In this document: positions 8,551 to 15,570 of the stretch, one piece after another
How the letters are laid out: the number at the start of each line of letters is the position of its first letter
Numbering within the stretch: the first letter of the stretch is position 1
DNA from: JAVVUJ01 sp964461765
GTDB taxonomy: Bacteria; Bacillota; Clostridia; Peptostreptococcales; Anaerovoracaceae
Direction of reading: 5' to 3'
DNA: 42,181 bases
Assembly (NCBI GenBank): GCA_964461765.1
Contig: CAYWVS010000021.1
Location: forward strand, 1-42,181
Notes under the pieces: model-generated
Seen by the model: the letters and a program-made list of their open reading frames with translations, nothing else
The model's database searches: none
What the model was told of the DNA's origin: nothing
Position numbers and translations under genes: made by a program

Positions 8551-8866
8551 GATCGCTTACAAACTCCTTTTTTTCTTCTCGTATCTCTTTATGATGTTTA
8601 GTCTGAACCTCTATTTTCTGGTACATATTAATCTCTAAATTTATTACAGCCATTAGAGAAAGAAAGATGATAGGGATTGCTATGGTAGCTTCCACCATAG
8701 CAGTTCCCTTCTTGTCCTTAAAAAAACAAATGACTTTCCTCTTAGATTTTTTTAATAGTGAATCTTCGGCTCTCTTTAAAGATTTTTTGAAAAGCAAATT
8801 TATGTTTCCTAAAGATTTGCTGAACAGCAAAATTATGGTTTTCATTATAAATTTTCTAAACAACAT
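8510..8866 (-). CDS. tadE: TadE-like minor pseudopilin
   Basis: The 118-residue protein has a long, strongly basic N-terminal region, then DKKGTAMVEATIAIPIIFLSLMAVINLEI, which is the TadE pattern: processing-type Gly, Glu five residues later, then one hydrophobic helix. A charged C-terminal tail follows. The ATG overlaps the flp stop by one base (TAATG), so it is probably coupled to the pilin. An internal ATG at 8845 would give a shorter product. In Tad systems TadE-like proteins are cleaved by a dedicated prepilin peptidase and are needed for pilus assembly. Confidence 0.75.
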   Translation of the reverse strand: MLFRKFIMKTIILLFSKSLGNINLLFKKSLKRAEDSLLKKSKRKVICFFKDKKGTAMVEATIAIPIIFLSLMAVINLEINMYQKIEVQTKHHKEIREEKKEFVSDHVRKIDFVLNITE

Positions 8867-9057
8867 TAAAATTTACTGTTCATTAAACTATCAAAGGTTG
8901 TAGAAACGAACTCTCCAATTCTGTCCTTAAAGATCAATCCTAACCCTATGGCGATGGCAACCAAAATGGCTACTTGCACCATTTCCATTCCTTTTTTATT
9001 ATTGATACTGCTGCTTACTCTTTGAATAAAACTGTTGTTTTTAATTGTTTTGTACAT
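8866..9057 (-). CDS. flp: Flp/Fap-type major pilin
   Basis: The 63-residue protein has the Flp pilin structure: a short basic leader ending in NNKKG, then MEMVQVAILVAIAIGLGLIFKDRIGEFV with Glu at the +2 position and a single hydrophobic helix, and a short C-terminus. Cleavage after the Gly by a prepilin peptidase is expected; no such peptidase gene is in the window. I start at the ATG at 9057 because AAAAGAGGTAACT precedes it; the reading from 9078 adds seven residues. It would be the structural subunit of the pilus encoded by this operon. Confidence 0.85.
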   Translation of the reverse strand: MYKTIKNNSFIQRVSSSINNKKGMEMVQVAILVAIAIGLGLIFKDRIGEFVSTTFDSLMNSKF

Positions 9058-9086
9058 AGTTACCTCTTTTCTAATCATTAAAATGG

Positions 9087-10535
9087 TTATATTTCCATCA
9101 AAGCCGGCGTTATGGTGATCATAATGAACACCAACAACAGGAGCATAAGGGGAAGGGCTAATTTCGTTTCGGCCAAACGGCCTTTCTCTTCTGCTCTCTT
9201 CTTTCTAGACAACCAAAGCATTTCTGCCTCGGACTCCAATTTAGCTGACAAGCCGGCACCTTTATGAATATTTTCTGATAAGATAGCAGAAAACCTCATA
9301 AGCTCTCGTACACCACTTCTTTTTGAAAATTTTTGTATTTCTTCTAATAGAGATGCATTACTTCCTTTTACCCTCTTTTCTACTTCACACAATTCCTCGT
9401 AAAGAATAATTTCCCTCTTCCCTACCGCCCTTCTACTTCTATAATCCTGAGTCATTTTATCCATGGCTCCTGACAATACCAACCCTGCATTGAGCAAAAG
9501 CACAAGCTTGTCCACCATACCCGGAAAATCCTCCATGATGGAAAGTCGCCCATTTTCAATTTCCTTATCAATGGATCGAAATCTAGTTCTGTAGATTTGA
9601 AAGGCCACCAAAACCATCAGCAAAATTACAATTTGTGCAATAACATCCTTTTTTACAGACCATTCCAGTTGAACATTTCCATCTATGGTTTTCGGTAGGA
9701 TCAAGGAATCTTCAAAGCTTGTTTGCTCTAAAATAGGTTTTAAATCATAAATCTTAGCTTTTAATGAAGCTGCTACATTTTTGCTGTCCTTGTCCGGAAC
9801 TACAACCACAGGAAAGTAAAATGCTTTTGTCATATCCTCCAATGTCACTTCCGCTTGTAAAACCACTCGCTCTGCTGCCTGAAGTCCCAGAAAATTTACA
9901 TTTCCTTCATGGCTTATTACATCCTCATTCTCAGATTTCCATTCCACAAGGATTCCTGTATAAGGGTCTCTCTTTTGTAAGTTTAAAGGGTTGGTTATGT
10001 GATAAAGAGATTCATTTTCTCCCAGTATGATTTCAGGAAGTTTACTTGCATAGTTTTCAATGGCTTGTTCCTTTTCCTTTGATCTTAATGTCTTAGGGTG
10101 TATGGAAAATTTCAGAGGAACGGTCACATCCGTATTCTCCAAGGTTCCCCGAACCATGAAGGTTACCTTTTTAGGGAACTCACCAAAATCAGGACGTGTT
10201 ACAACGCTTAAGTTTTGCTTTTGGAGGAACCCATTTACCATTGTTGCAAAGATCAATATAATAATCCCTATTCCCAACAAAAGATAAGTTTTAAAAAGCT
10301 TAAGCCGCTCTGACAAAATCCTTTGAGAACAGTCCTTTTCCCCATACCTCTCTCGGTATTTTATCAGCCAAACTTCATTTTTTCCTGTCAACTCCTCAGG
10401 AACCTTTTTTTTCAGTAATTTTGTTAGAAATTCTTCTGTTTTATTGTTCTTCAATTTTGTTAGAAATTTTTCTGTTTTATTGTTCTTCTCAGGTTTCAGC
10501 ATACTTTCTATTTTGTTTTTGATTTTTCTTAACAA
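9087..10535 (-). CDS. tadC: TadC-like pilus platform protein with a large Ig-like insertion
   Basis: The C-terminal 170 residues (DFPGMVDKLVLLLNAGLVLSGAM ... FSAILSENIHKGAG ... ETKLALPLMLLLLVFIMITITPAL) are the T2SS-F domain of the inner-membrane platform protein TadC. Before it, helix 1 (about 82-103) and helix 2 (about 299-316) are separated by nearly 200 residues predicted to be outside the membrane. Within these, EWKSENEDVISHEGNVNF through AFYFPVVVV resembles an atrophied bacterial Ig-like domain. Usual TadC proteins are about 300 residues; this one has 482. A 12-residue unit, NNKTE(K/E)FLTKLx, is duplicated at 19-42. The start is TTG with AAGAGG nine bases upstream. Confidence 0.82.
   Translation of the reverse strand: MLRKIKNKIESMLKPEKNNKTEKFLTKLKNNKTEEFLTKLLKKKVPEELTGKNEVWLIKYRERYGEKDCSQRILSERLKLFKTYLLLGIGIIILIFATMVNGFLQKQNLSVVTRPDFGEFPKKVTFMVRGTLENTDVTVPLKFSIHPKTLRSKEKEQAIENYASKLPEIILGENESLYHITNPLNLQKRDPYTGILVEWKSENEDVISHEGNVNFLGLQAAERVVLQAEVTLEDMTKAFYFPVVVVPDKDSKNVAASLKAKIYDLKPILEQTSFEDSLILPKTIDGNVQLEWSVKKDVIAQIVILLMVLVAFQIYRTRFRSIDKEIENGRLSIMEDFPGMVDKLVLLLNAGLVLSGAMDKMTQDYRSRRAVGKREIILYEELCEVEKRVKGSNASLLEEIQKFSKRSGVRELMRFSAILSENIHKGAGLSAKLESEAEMLWLSRKKRAEEKGRLAETKLALPLMLLLLVFIMITITPALMEI
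10417..10488. repeat. 36-bp tandem duplication in the tadC N-terminal region
   Basis: Copies at 10417-10452 and 10453-10488 differ by one base. The unit is 12 codons, so the frame is kept. Confidence 0.95.
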
Positions 10536-10547
10536 ATTTAATACCTC

Positions 10548-11339
10548 TTAAAGCCTAATATCCAATATTTTCGAGCTAAAGTAATAGGAAAGAAGAATTC
10601 CCAATAAAGCTGCAGTCATCACCAACCTTCCTGCAAAGCTCTCATAAAGTACGGCCATATACTCCGGGGATACAAATTGCATCAAAGCTAGCATCCCCAA
10701 AGGCATAGCTGTTAAAATTTTAGCTTCAAATTTCTTTTGAGAAGTTACTGTCATGATTTCTTTTTCAATTGCGATTTTTTCCATAATTAATTGAGCTCCT
10801 TTTAAAACAACTTTCTCAACATCACCTCCTGTGGTTCTACAGATTAAATAAGTATCTACAAAATTCTCCACATCTTCAAGCTTACAGCGGCTAGAAAAAT
10901 TTATTAACGCTTGTTCCTCTGAAAATCCAGCTTCTCGAATACCTTTCATGATATGATCCAACTCCAAAATGATGGGGGCATCCTGCCGATAGATCATCTT
11001 CATATTTTCCCTGCCCTCCTCTAAGGCTTCTGTCATTTGCCTACCTGCTGACACCGATGCTGAGATGGAATATAAAAGATCTTTAAACTGTAAATTTAAA
11101 GTTTTTTTCCTTTCCTTTTCCAAATGCTCTTCATAGTATTTAGCCAAGGGTATGGCTAAAACCAAACTGATATTACATAGGATTAGGCTATGATAGAAGA
11201 GATAAAAAATGATGAAAATGATGGGAAGGGAAATGCCATAATAACGGCCTATTTCTTTCCTGCTCATTTGATCTACCCTAAATTTATTAAAGAACTCTAC
11301 CTTTAAGCTATTCATAATATTTATGTTCAATCCCTTCAT
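10548..11339 (-). CDS. tadB: TadB-like pilus platform protein
   Basis: The 263-residue protein has two N-terminal membrane segments (ISLPIIFIIFYLFYHSLILCNISLVLAIPL), a cytoplasmic T2SS-F domain (QFKDLLYSISASVSAGRQMTEALEE ... FVDTYLICRTTGGDVEKVV), and two C-terminal segments (ILTAMPLGMLALMQF and LVMTAALLGILLSYYF). This is the TadB layout; it would form the inner-membrane platform together with TadC and be driven by TadA. AAGGAG lies about 13 bases before the ATG, a rather long spacing. That ribosome binding site lies within a degenerate second copy of the tadA 3' end. Confidence 0.85.
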   Translation of the reverse strand: MKGLNINIMNSLKVEFFNKFRVDQMSRKEIGRYYGISLPIIFIIFYLFYHSLILCNISLVLAIPLAKYYEEHLEKERKKTLNLQFKDLLYSISASVSAGRQMTEALEEGRENMKMIYRQDAPIILELDHIMKGIREAGFSEEQALINFSSRCKLEDVENFVDTYLICRTTGGDVEKVVLKGAQLIMEKIAIEKEIMTVTSQKKFEAKILTAMPLGMLALMQFVSPEYMAVLYESFAGRLVMTAALLGILLSYYFSSKILDIRL

Positions 11340-11341
11340 TT

Positions 11342-11386
11342 TTACAGATCCACTCCTTTCACCACAAACTTATTCCACTTTTTTTC
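11342..11386 (-). repeat. Degenerate duplicate of the tadA 3' end
   Basis: On the minus strand this stretch reads KKWNKFVVKGVDL-stop, against KNCHKLVMKGVEL-stop for the true tadA end at 11449-11405. The two align without gaps at roughly three bases in four. The copy lies between tadA and tadB and carries the tadB ribosome binding site. Confidence 0.65.
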
Positions 11387-11404
11387 AATCAAACTTAAAA
11401 ATCT

Positions 11405-12673
11405 TCACAATTCCACCCCCTTCATCACAAGCTTATGACAGTTTTTTAGTTTATTTCCCGTGGCGCTCAACATCCCTCCTTTCTCCTTTATTTCATAAGA
11501 AAATAATTTATTCAGCTTTACTTTTCCATTTTCATATCCCTCCACTTCTGATATTTCCAATACTCTTCTGGTTCTGTCCGGCAACCTTCCCAAATGAACA
11601 ATGATGTCGATAGCCTCTGAAATTTGCCCTCTTATGGCTTCTATGGGAAAATCCGCAGATTGCAGGAACATGGCCTCCAATCTGTAGATCATGCCCTCGG
11701 GTGAATTTCCGTGACCCGTGGAAAGGCTTCCATCGTGTCCTGTATTCATAGCTTGCACCATATCCACCACTTCGGCGCCCCGCACTTCACCAACGATAAT
11801 TCTGTCAGGCCTCATTCTCAAGGCAGATTTGATGAGCTGCTTTATGGTCACTTCCCCCTTTCCCTGCACATTTCCATTTTTGCACTCCAACCTGACGATA
11901 TTTTCAATTTCTGTAATTTGCAGCTCAGCAGAATCCTCTATGACGATGATACGCTCTTCCTTTGGAATAAAATTTGACAAGACGTTCAGAAAAGTGGTTT
12001 TCCCTGAAGACGTCCCTCCTGAAATAAAGATGTTGTAACCCGCTAAAATTAACTTTTTCATAAAAAGGGCGGCTTCTTCCGTGATGGTACCTAAGCTTAA
12101 AAGATCTTCCATTTGAATCCGATTCTTGGGAAACTTTCGTATGGTCAGTATGGGACCATTCAACGCAACATTCTTGTAGACAGCATTCACTCTAGACCCA
12201 TCCTCCAAGCGTGCATCTAAAATGGGGTTGAGTTCATTGATTTCTCTATGTACTTTGGCAGCAATCCTCCGGATAATTTCTTCCAGCTCCTCCCTGCTTT
12301 CAAATTGGTGGGGTAGCCTTGTCAACCTTCCATATCGCTCCACAAAAATACTTTCTGTGCCATTAACCATAATTTCACTCACATCTTCATCCTCCACATA
12401 GGGATGCAGCAGGTCTAAATCCTTTCTTGTGGAATAGTAAACGTTGTTAATTATCTGCTCCTTTGCCTTAAAATCAAGGCATTCCACCTTCTCATCCTCC
12501 AACACCACCTGCTCAATATGTTGTAGCACATCATGATCAGAAAGTGACTTTTCACTGCAATTAATAAACCCTCTCACTTCTTCTTTAATGGATTTTATCA
12601 ATGCTCTTTCCCTTTCTTTCCTAATCATTTTTCCAGAAAAAGTGTTACTATAGTTCTGTAAGCTTTGCTGCAA
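11405..12673 (-). CDS. tadA: TadA/CpaF pilus assembly ATPase
   Basis: This 422-residue hexameric secretion ATPase (VirB11/CpaF branch) powers Tad pilus assembly. It has the N-terminal domain with EIMVNGTESIFVERYGRL, Walker A GGTSSGKTT (219-227), the Asp box IVIEDSAELQI, Walker B RIIVGEVRGAE (291-301), and the His box TGHDGSLSTGHGNS (311-324). The reading frame opens with a TTG at 12673, overlapping the upstream CpaE-like gene by 26 bp with AAGGAAA only a few bases before it. An ATG at 12628 preceded by TGGAAAA gives a protein 15 residues shorter; I cannot decide between them. Confidence 0.92.
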   Translation of the reverse strand: MQQSLQNYSNTFSGKMIRKERERALIKSIKEEVRGFINCSEKSLSDHDVLQHIEQVVLEDEKVECLDFKAKEQIINNVYYSTRKDLDLLHPYVEDEDVSEIMVNGTESIFVERYGRLTRLPHQFESREELEEIIRRIAAKVHREINELNPILDARLEDGSRVNAVYKNVALNGPILTIRKFPKNRIQMEDLLSLGTITEEAALFMKKLILAGYNIFISGGTSSGKTTFLNVLSNFIPKEERIIVIEDSAELQITEIENIVRLECKNGNVQGKGEVTIKQLIKSALRMRPDRIIVGEVRGAEVVDMVQAMNTGHDGSLSTGHGNSPEGMIYRLEAMFLQSADFPIEAIRGQISEAIDIIVHLGRLPDRTRRVLEISEVEGYENGKVKLNKLFSYEIKEKGGMLSATGNKLKNCHKLVMKGVEL

Positions 12674-13922
12674 TTTCCTTTACCCCCATTCCAAAAGTAT
12701 TTTCTATAGAAATATTTATTTTATTTTCCATAATATGTAATGCGTTAGGATCAAAAAAAACGGTGATTCCACCTTCTATTGGATGGGAGATGAAACCCCT
12801 GACAAGTTCCTCCCTATTTGTGTCTATTTCATGATTATCTAATCGCCCCTTGTTATTTACCCATATCCAATTCTGATTTGTAATGTGAATACCATCTGTT
12901 TGTAAATATTGAAATACCTTGTTGGCTTTTACCCTGGATTCCAAAGTGTCCTCTCTCACTAAAACTATTTGATGGCAAAGATTTAAAAGAGTAGCGTTTT
13001 CTTCGCTTAAATCTCTGTTGAAATCAATGAATATGTATTCGTATCTTCCACTCTGACAAATATTTTTAATAAACTTCTGAATTTCTTCTATGTTTAAAGA
13101 TTTTAATGGATTTCTTCCTGAGGAAGATGGAAAAAATTCCAGGCCATAAGCATCTTCCTGAGTAAAACAATCTATTGGCTGATCTATTAGCTGCCGGTTC
13201 TTTGATAATAGATGGTATAAGTAGTAATTTAAGTTCTTTGTGCTTTGCTTCACCCCTTTTTGTAGTAATTCATCCCCCAACTCATGCCCCACATCAAAGT
13301 AAATATCATTGCTGTCAAACTCTTCCCAGTTAATATAAAGTACTTTTTTCTCTCGAAATCGGGTGATCTCCCTACCTGTGCCGATGGTCAAAACCGTCTT
13401 ACCGGAACCCCCGGATAATCCGTAGAAGCCTACAATTTTGCAACTCCCATCAGATATGCCGGGAATGGCTCTACCCATTGTTTTACAATATAAAAGCTTT
13501 AAATATTTTGCGATTTCTGAAACACTGCTGTATTTATAGAAAGCTTCTACATGCTCATCATGTTTTTGCTGAATTTGTTTATACCGATCTCCCTGTTTTT
13601 GCTCCATCTGTTGATGCATTTCTTTTTGTTTATGCTGTCTTTGTTTGTCCTCCCATTGCTTCTCAAATTCTTCAGACTCATTAAGGGTCTCAAAACAAGA
13701 ATCCATCTCCCATAGGGGCTCTTCACTCAGTAATACTCTGATCCCCTTGTCCTTTGATTGAAGAATGATTTCATCTACTTTATCTTGAAGGTTATCGTCC
13801 CCTTCTATTTTCTTTTTTTCCAGAATTACATTAAATTCACTATGTAGATTGGAAATACCCTTACTTAATGCAGTTCCGTATTCCCAATCATAACAGGAAA
13901 TCAAAAGTGTAATATTTTCCAT
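12648..13922 (-). CDS. cpaE: CpaE/TadZ-like P-loop ATPase
   Basis: The 424-residue protein starts with a receiver-like domain (ITLLISCYDWEYGTALSKGI ... VLLSEEPL). A strongly charged Gln/Glu/Lys-rich stretch (about 85-125, possibly coiled coil) follows, then a MinD/ParA-type ATPase domain with P-loop SGGSGKTV (170-177). The signature lysine two residues before the final GK, seen in classic ParA proteins, is absent. TadZ/CpaE proteins locate the Tad machine in the cell. It is the first gene of the operon, 28 bp downstream of the -10 box. Confidence 0.8.
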   Translation of the reverse strand: MENITLLISCYDWEYGTALSKGISNLHSEFNVILEKKKIEGDDNLQDKVDEIILQSKDKGIRVLLSEEPLWEMDSCFETLNESEEFEKQWEDKQRQHKQKEMHQQMEQKQGDRYKQIQQKHDEHVEAFYKYSSVSEIAKYLKLLYCKTMGRAIPGISDGSCKIVGFYGLSGGSGKTVLTIGTGREITRFREKKVLYINWEEFDSNDIYFDVGHELGDELLQKGVKQSTKNLNYYLYHLLSKNRQLIDQPIDCFTQEDAYGLEFFPSSSGRNPLKSLNIEEIQKFIKNICQSGRYEYIFIDFNRDLSEENATLLNLCHQIVLVREDTLESRVKANKVFQYLQTDGIHITNQNWIWVNNKGRLDNHEIDTNREELVRGFISHPIEGGITVFFDPNALHIMENKINISIENTFGMGVKEIAAKLTEL

Positions 13923-13949
13923 TTTTTCTTATCACTTCCTTTTTCCATT

Positions 13950-13978
13950 ATTATACATATATTCAAATATATTGTCAA
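13950..13978 (-). promoter_or_regulatory. Consensus sigma-A promoter for the Tad operon
   Basis: On the minus strand a TTGACA (13978-13973) and a TATAAT (13955-13950) are separated by exactly 17 bp, a full match to the consensus. The -35 box includes the TGA stop codon of the upstream clpP-like gene. The spacer contains a dyad, ATATATT-TG-AATATAT, which could be a regulator site. Confidence 0.8.
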
Positions 13979-14901
13979 CACAATTCTCTTAATTTTTTTA
14001 TCGCTTTATCCAAACCGCCTACTTCGTTGATCAATCCGCATTTTACAGCATCCTGACCAAATAAGATGGTTCCCACATCATTTGCCATATTCCCCGTAGC
14101 ACTCATAAGTTTTTCGATGTTTTTCCGATCTGCATCTGAGGTTCTTACAATAAAATCGATGACTCGTTCCTGAGTCTTGCGGAAATAATCAAAGGTAACT
14201 TCAGAGCCAATGATCATGCCTGTCATCCTGATAGGATGTAATGTCATGGTAGCACTTTCCGCTATAAAGGAATAGTCACTGGCTGTAGCCAAAGGAATTC
14301 CAATGCTGTGACCGCCGCCTAAAACCAATGAAACTGTAGGCTTTGAGAGTGTGGAAATCAACTCCGACAAGGCTAAGCCTGCTTCCACATCCCCTCCTAC
14401 TGTATTTAATATTGTTAAAAGCCCCTTAATTTTTGGATTTTCTTCCACTGCCACTAAAAGGGGAATAATATTTTCATATTTTGTAGTTTTGTTATCGGAT
14501 GGCAAAGCCATATGTCCTTCTACGCTTCCGATAATGGTCAAATATTGCAAATCAGAAGGAAATCCGAAAGCATCATTTAAGACACCAAAATTATCAATGT
14601 TCTCTTTAGCCTTTTCTCCCTCAGGAACGGTTTCTTGATCATCCTTTTCCTTGTCCTTAGATCTGCTTCGAGATTTTGGCTTATCTTTACCTTTGTCCTT
14701 TTCTTCCTCTTGATCATCATCGGATTTCTTGGAGGAAGCACCGGTTCTTTTCCTCTTTGTGGTAGTTCCCTTATCTTGCCCCAACTGTCCTGTACCCTGT
14801 CCCAGTCCAATACCTTGTCCCAACTGTCCTGTACCTTGTCCTAATTGATTACTATTGTTATCAGATATATTTTGTCCCAACTGATTTTCCAAATTATTCA
14901 T
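13975..14901 (-). CDS. ClpP-class serine protease, TepA/YmfB-like
   Basis: Residues 103-308 form a ClpP-fold domain closest to the Bacillus TepA/YmfB group: SVEGHMALPSDNKTTKYENIIPLLVA, LNTVGGDVEAGLAL, GGGHSIGIPLA with the nucleophile Ser199, and TMTLHPIRMTG with His222. TepA-like proteins are reported to aid protein translocation or to degrade signal peptides and sporulation proteins; the substrate here is unknown. The first 100 residues are unusual: LGQG repeats (1-45), then Lys/Asp/Glu-rich charged sequence, probably disordered. GAAAGGAAGAGGTTT precedes the ATG. ylmC/ymxH is divergent from it; it stands directly before the Tad operon but ends in that operon's own promoter. Confidence 0.85.
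   Translation of the reverse strand: MNNLENQLGQNISDNNSNQLGQGTGQLGQGIGLGQGTGQLGQDKGTTTKRKRTGASSKKSDDDQEEEKDKGKDKPKSRSRSKDKEKDDQETVPEGEKAKENIDNFGVLNDAFGFPSDLQYLTIIGSVEGHMALPSDNKTTKYENIIPLLVAVEENPKIKGLLTILNTVGGDVEAGLALSELISTLSKPTVSLVLGGGHSIGIPLATASDYSFIAESATMTLHPIRMTGMIIGSEVTFDYFRKTQERVIDFIVRTSDADRKNIEKLMSATGNMANDVGTILFGQDAVKCGLINEVGGLDKAIKKLRELC
14775..14843. repeat. 39-bp period repeats in the N-terminal region of the clpP-like gene
   Basis: Similar 30-bp stretches start at 14775 and 14814 and encode GQLGQ(G/D)-type sequence. They explain the low-complexity N-terminus of the protein. Confidence 0.75.
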
Positions 14902-15122
14902 AAACCTCTTCCTTTCATCATAAGATTATTATTAGTATTACAAATTTTACTGCTTTTATAGCATATTTGAGTACATATTATTTTTTAAAAAATTAATTAA
15001 TCATAAAAATTTTTTTAAATTATCAATAAAATTTAGTTTTTAATAATAAATTTATAAAAGTCAAAAACATTTGGAAACTTTAATCTAAACAATAACAAAA
15101 AGGAAAAGGGGGCTTTCCAATT
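14902..15122. other. AT-rich divergent intergenic region
   Basis: This 221-bp region separates the clpP-like gene (minus) from ylmC/ymxH (plus) and must hold both promoters. It is nearly all A and T, so I cannot pick out reliable -35/-10 pairs. AAAGGAAAAGGGGG before ylmC/ymxH is its ribosome binding site. Confidence 0.5.
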
Positions 15123-15359
15123 ATGAGATTAAGCGATATTGGTTACAAAGAAATTATCAACCTTTCTACAGGGAGTCGGCATGGACAATTATCCAGTGCG
15201 GAGTTGCTCTTTGATGAAAGCACAGGAAAAATTAATGCTATTTTAGTTCCTGAAATAAAAAGCAGATTCAGTCTTTCGTCTTCTAGGGAGTTTATTCAAC
15301 TTCCCTGGTCTTCCATAGTAAAGATAGGTGATGATATTATAATCTTTGAAACAGCGTAA
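15123..15359 (+). CDS. YlmC/YmxH family sporulation-associated PRC-barrel protein
   Basis: The 78-residue protein is a single PRC-barrel domain: MRLSDIGYKEIINLSTGSRHGQLSSAELLFDESTGKI ending in IQLPWSSIVKIGDDIIIF. This is the pattern of the small YlmC/YmxH proteins of endospore formers. Their molecular role is not established. In Bacillus, ymxH lies near tepA (ymfB), which agrees with the ClpP/TepA-like neighbour here. It is one of only two plus-strand genes and is convergent with ppdK; the hairpin cluster at 15375-15525 separates them. Confidence 0.85.
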   Translation: MRLSDIGYKEIINLSTGSRHGQLSSAELLFDESTGKINAILVPEIKSRFSLSSSREFIQLPWSSIVKIGDDIIIFETA

Positions 15360-15374
15360 AATTTTTAAAAAACG

Positions 15375-15429
15375 TGGAAATGACGGAATCAAAGATTCCT
15401 ATTTCCATTTGTCGCCCACAAGGGGCGAC
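15375..15429. repeat. Two hairpins downstream of ylmC/ymxH
   Basis: First hairpin: TGGAAAT (15375-15381) pairs with ATTTCCA (15401-15407) and encloses GGAATC/GATTCC. Second hairpin: GTCGCCC (15411-15417) pairs with GGGCGAC (15423-15429) with a five-base loop. Neither is followed by a T run, so neither is a simple terminator. Confidence 0.7.
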
Positions 15430-15452
15430 GCTTTGCAAGGTACGTTCTTTGA

Positions 15453-15491
15453 TATGACCTCAATATCGTCTCCGACGATATTGAGGTCATA
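15453..15491. repeat. Perfect 18-bp inverted repeat with a 3-base loop
   Basis: The arms at 15453-15470 and 15474-15491 are exact complements around TCC. A GC-containing stem of this length is very stable. The flank is A-rich on the plus strand, with T only on the minus side further on. Confidence 0.9.
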
Positions 15492-15497
15492 ATAAAA

Positions 15498-15525
15498 AAA
15501 TATCGGCAAATATTTGCCGATATTT
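15498..15525. terminator. Bidirectional Rho-independent terminator, ylmC/ymxH and ppdK
   Basis: A perfect 28-bp palindrome has the core TATCGGCAAATATTTGCCGA (15501-15520). It is followed by a T run on the plus strand and, read from the other side, by a T run on the minus strand, so it can end transcription from both convergent genes. Confidence 0.85.
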
Positions 15526-15570
15526 TTTTAAATTTTAGTAGTTTTGTTTTATCTATGATGCTACTATTAT

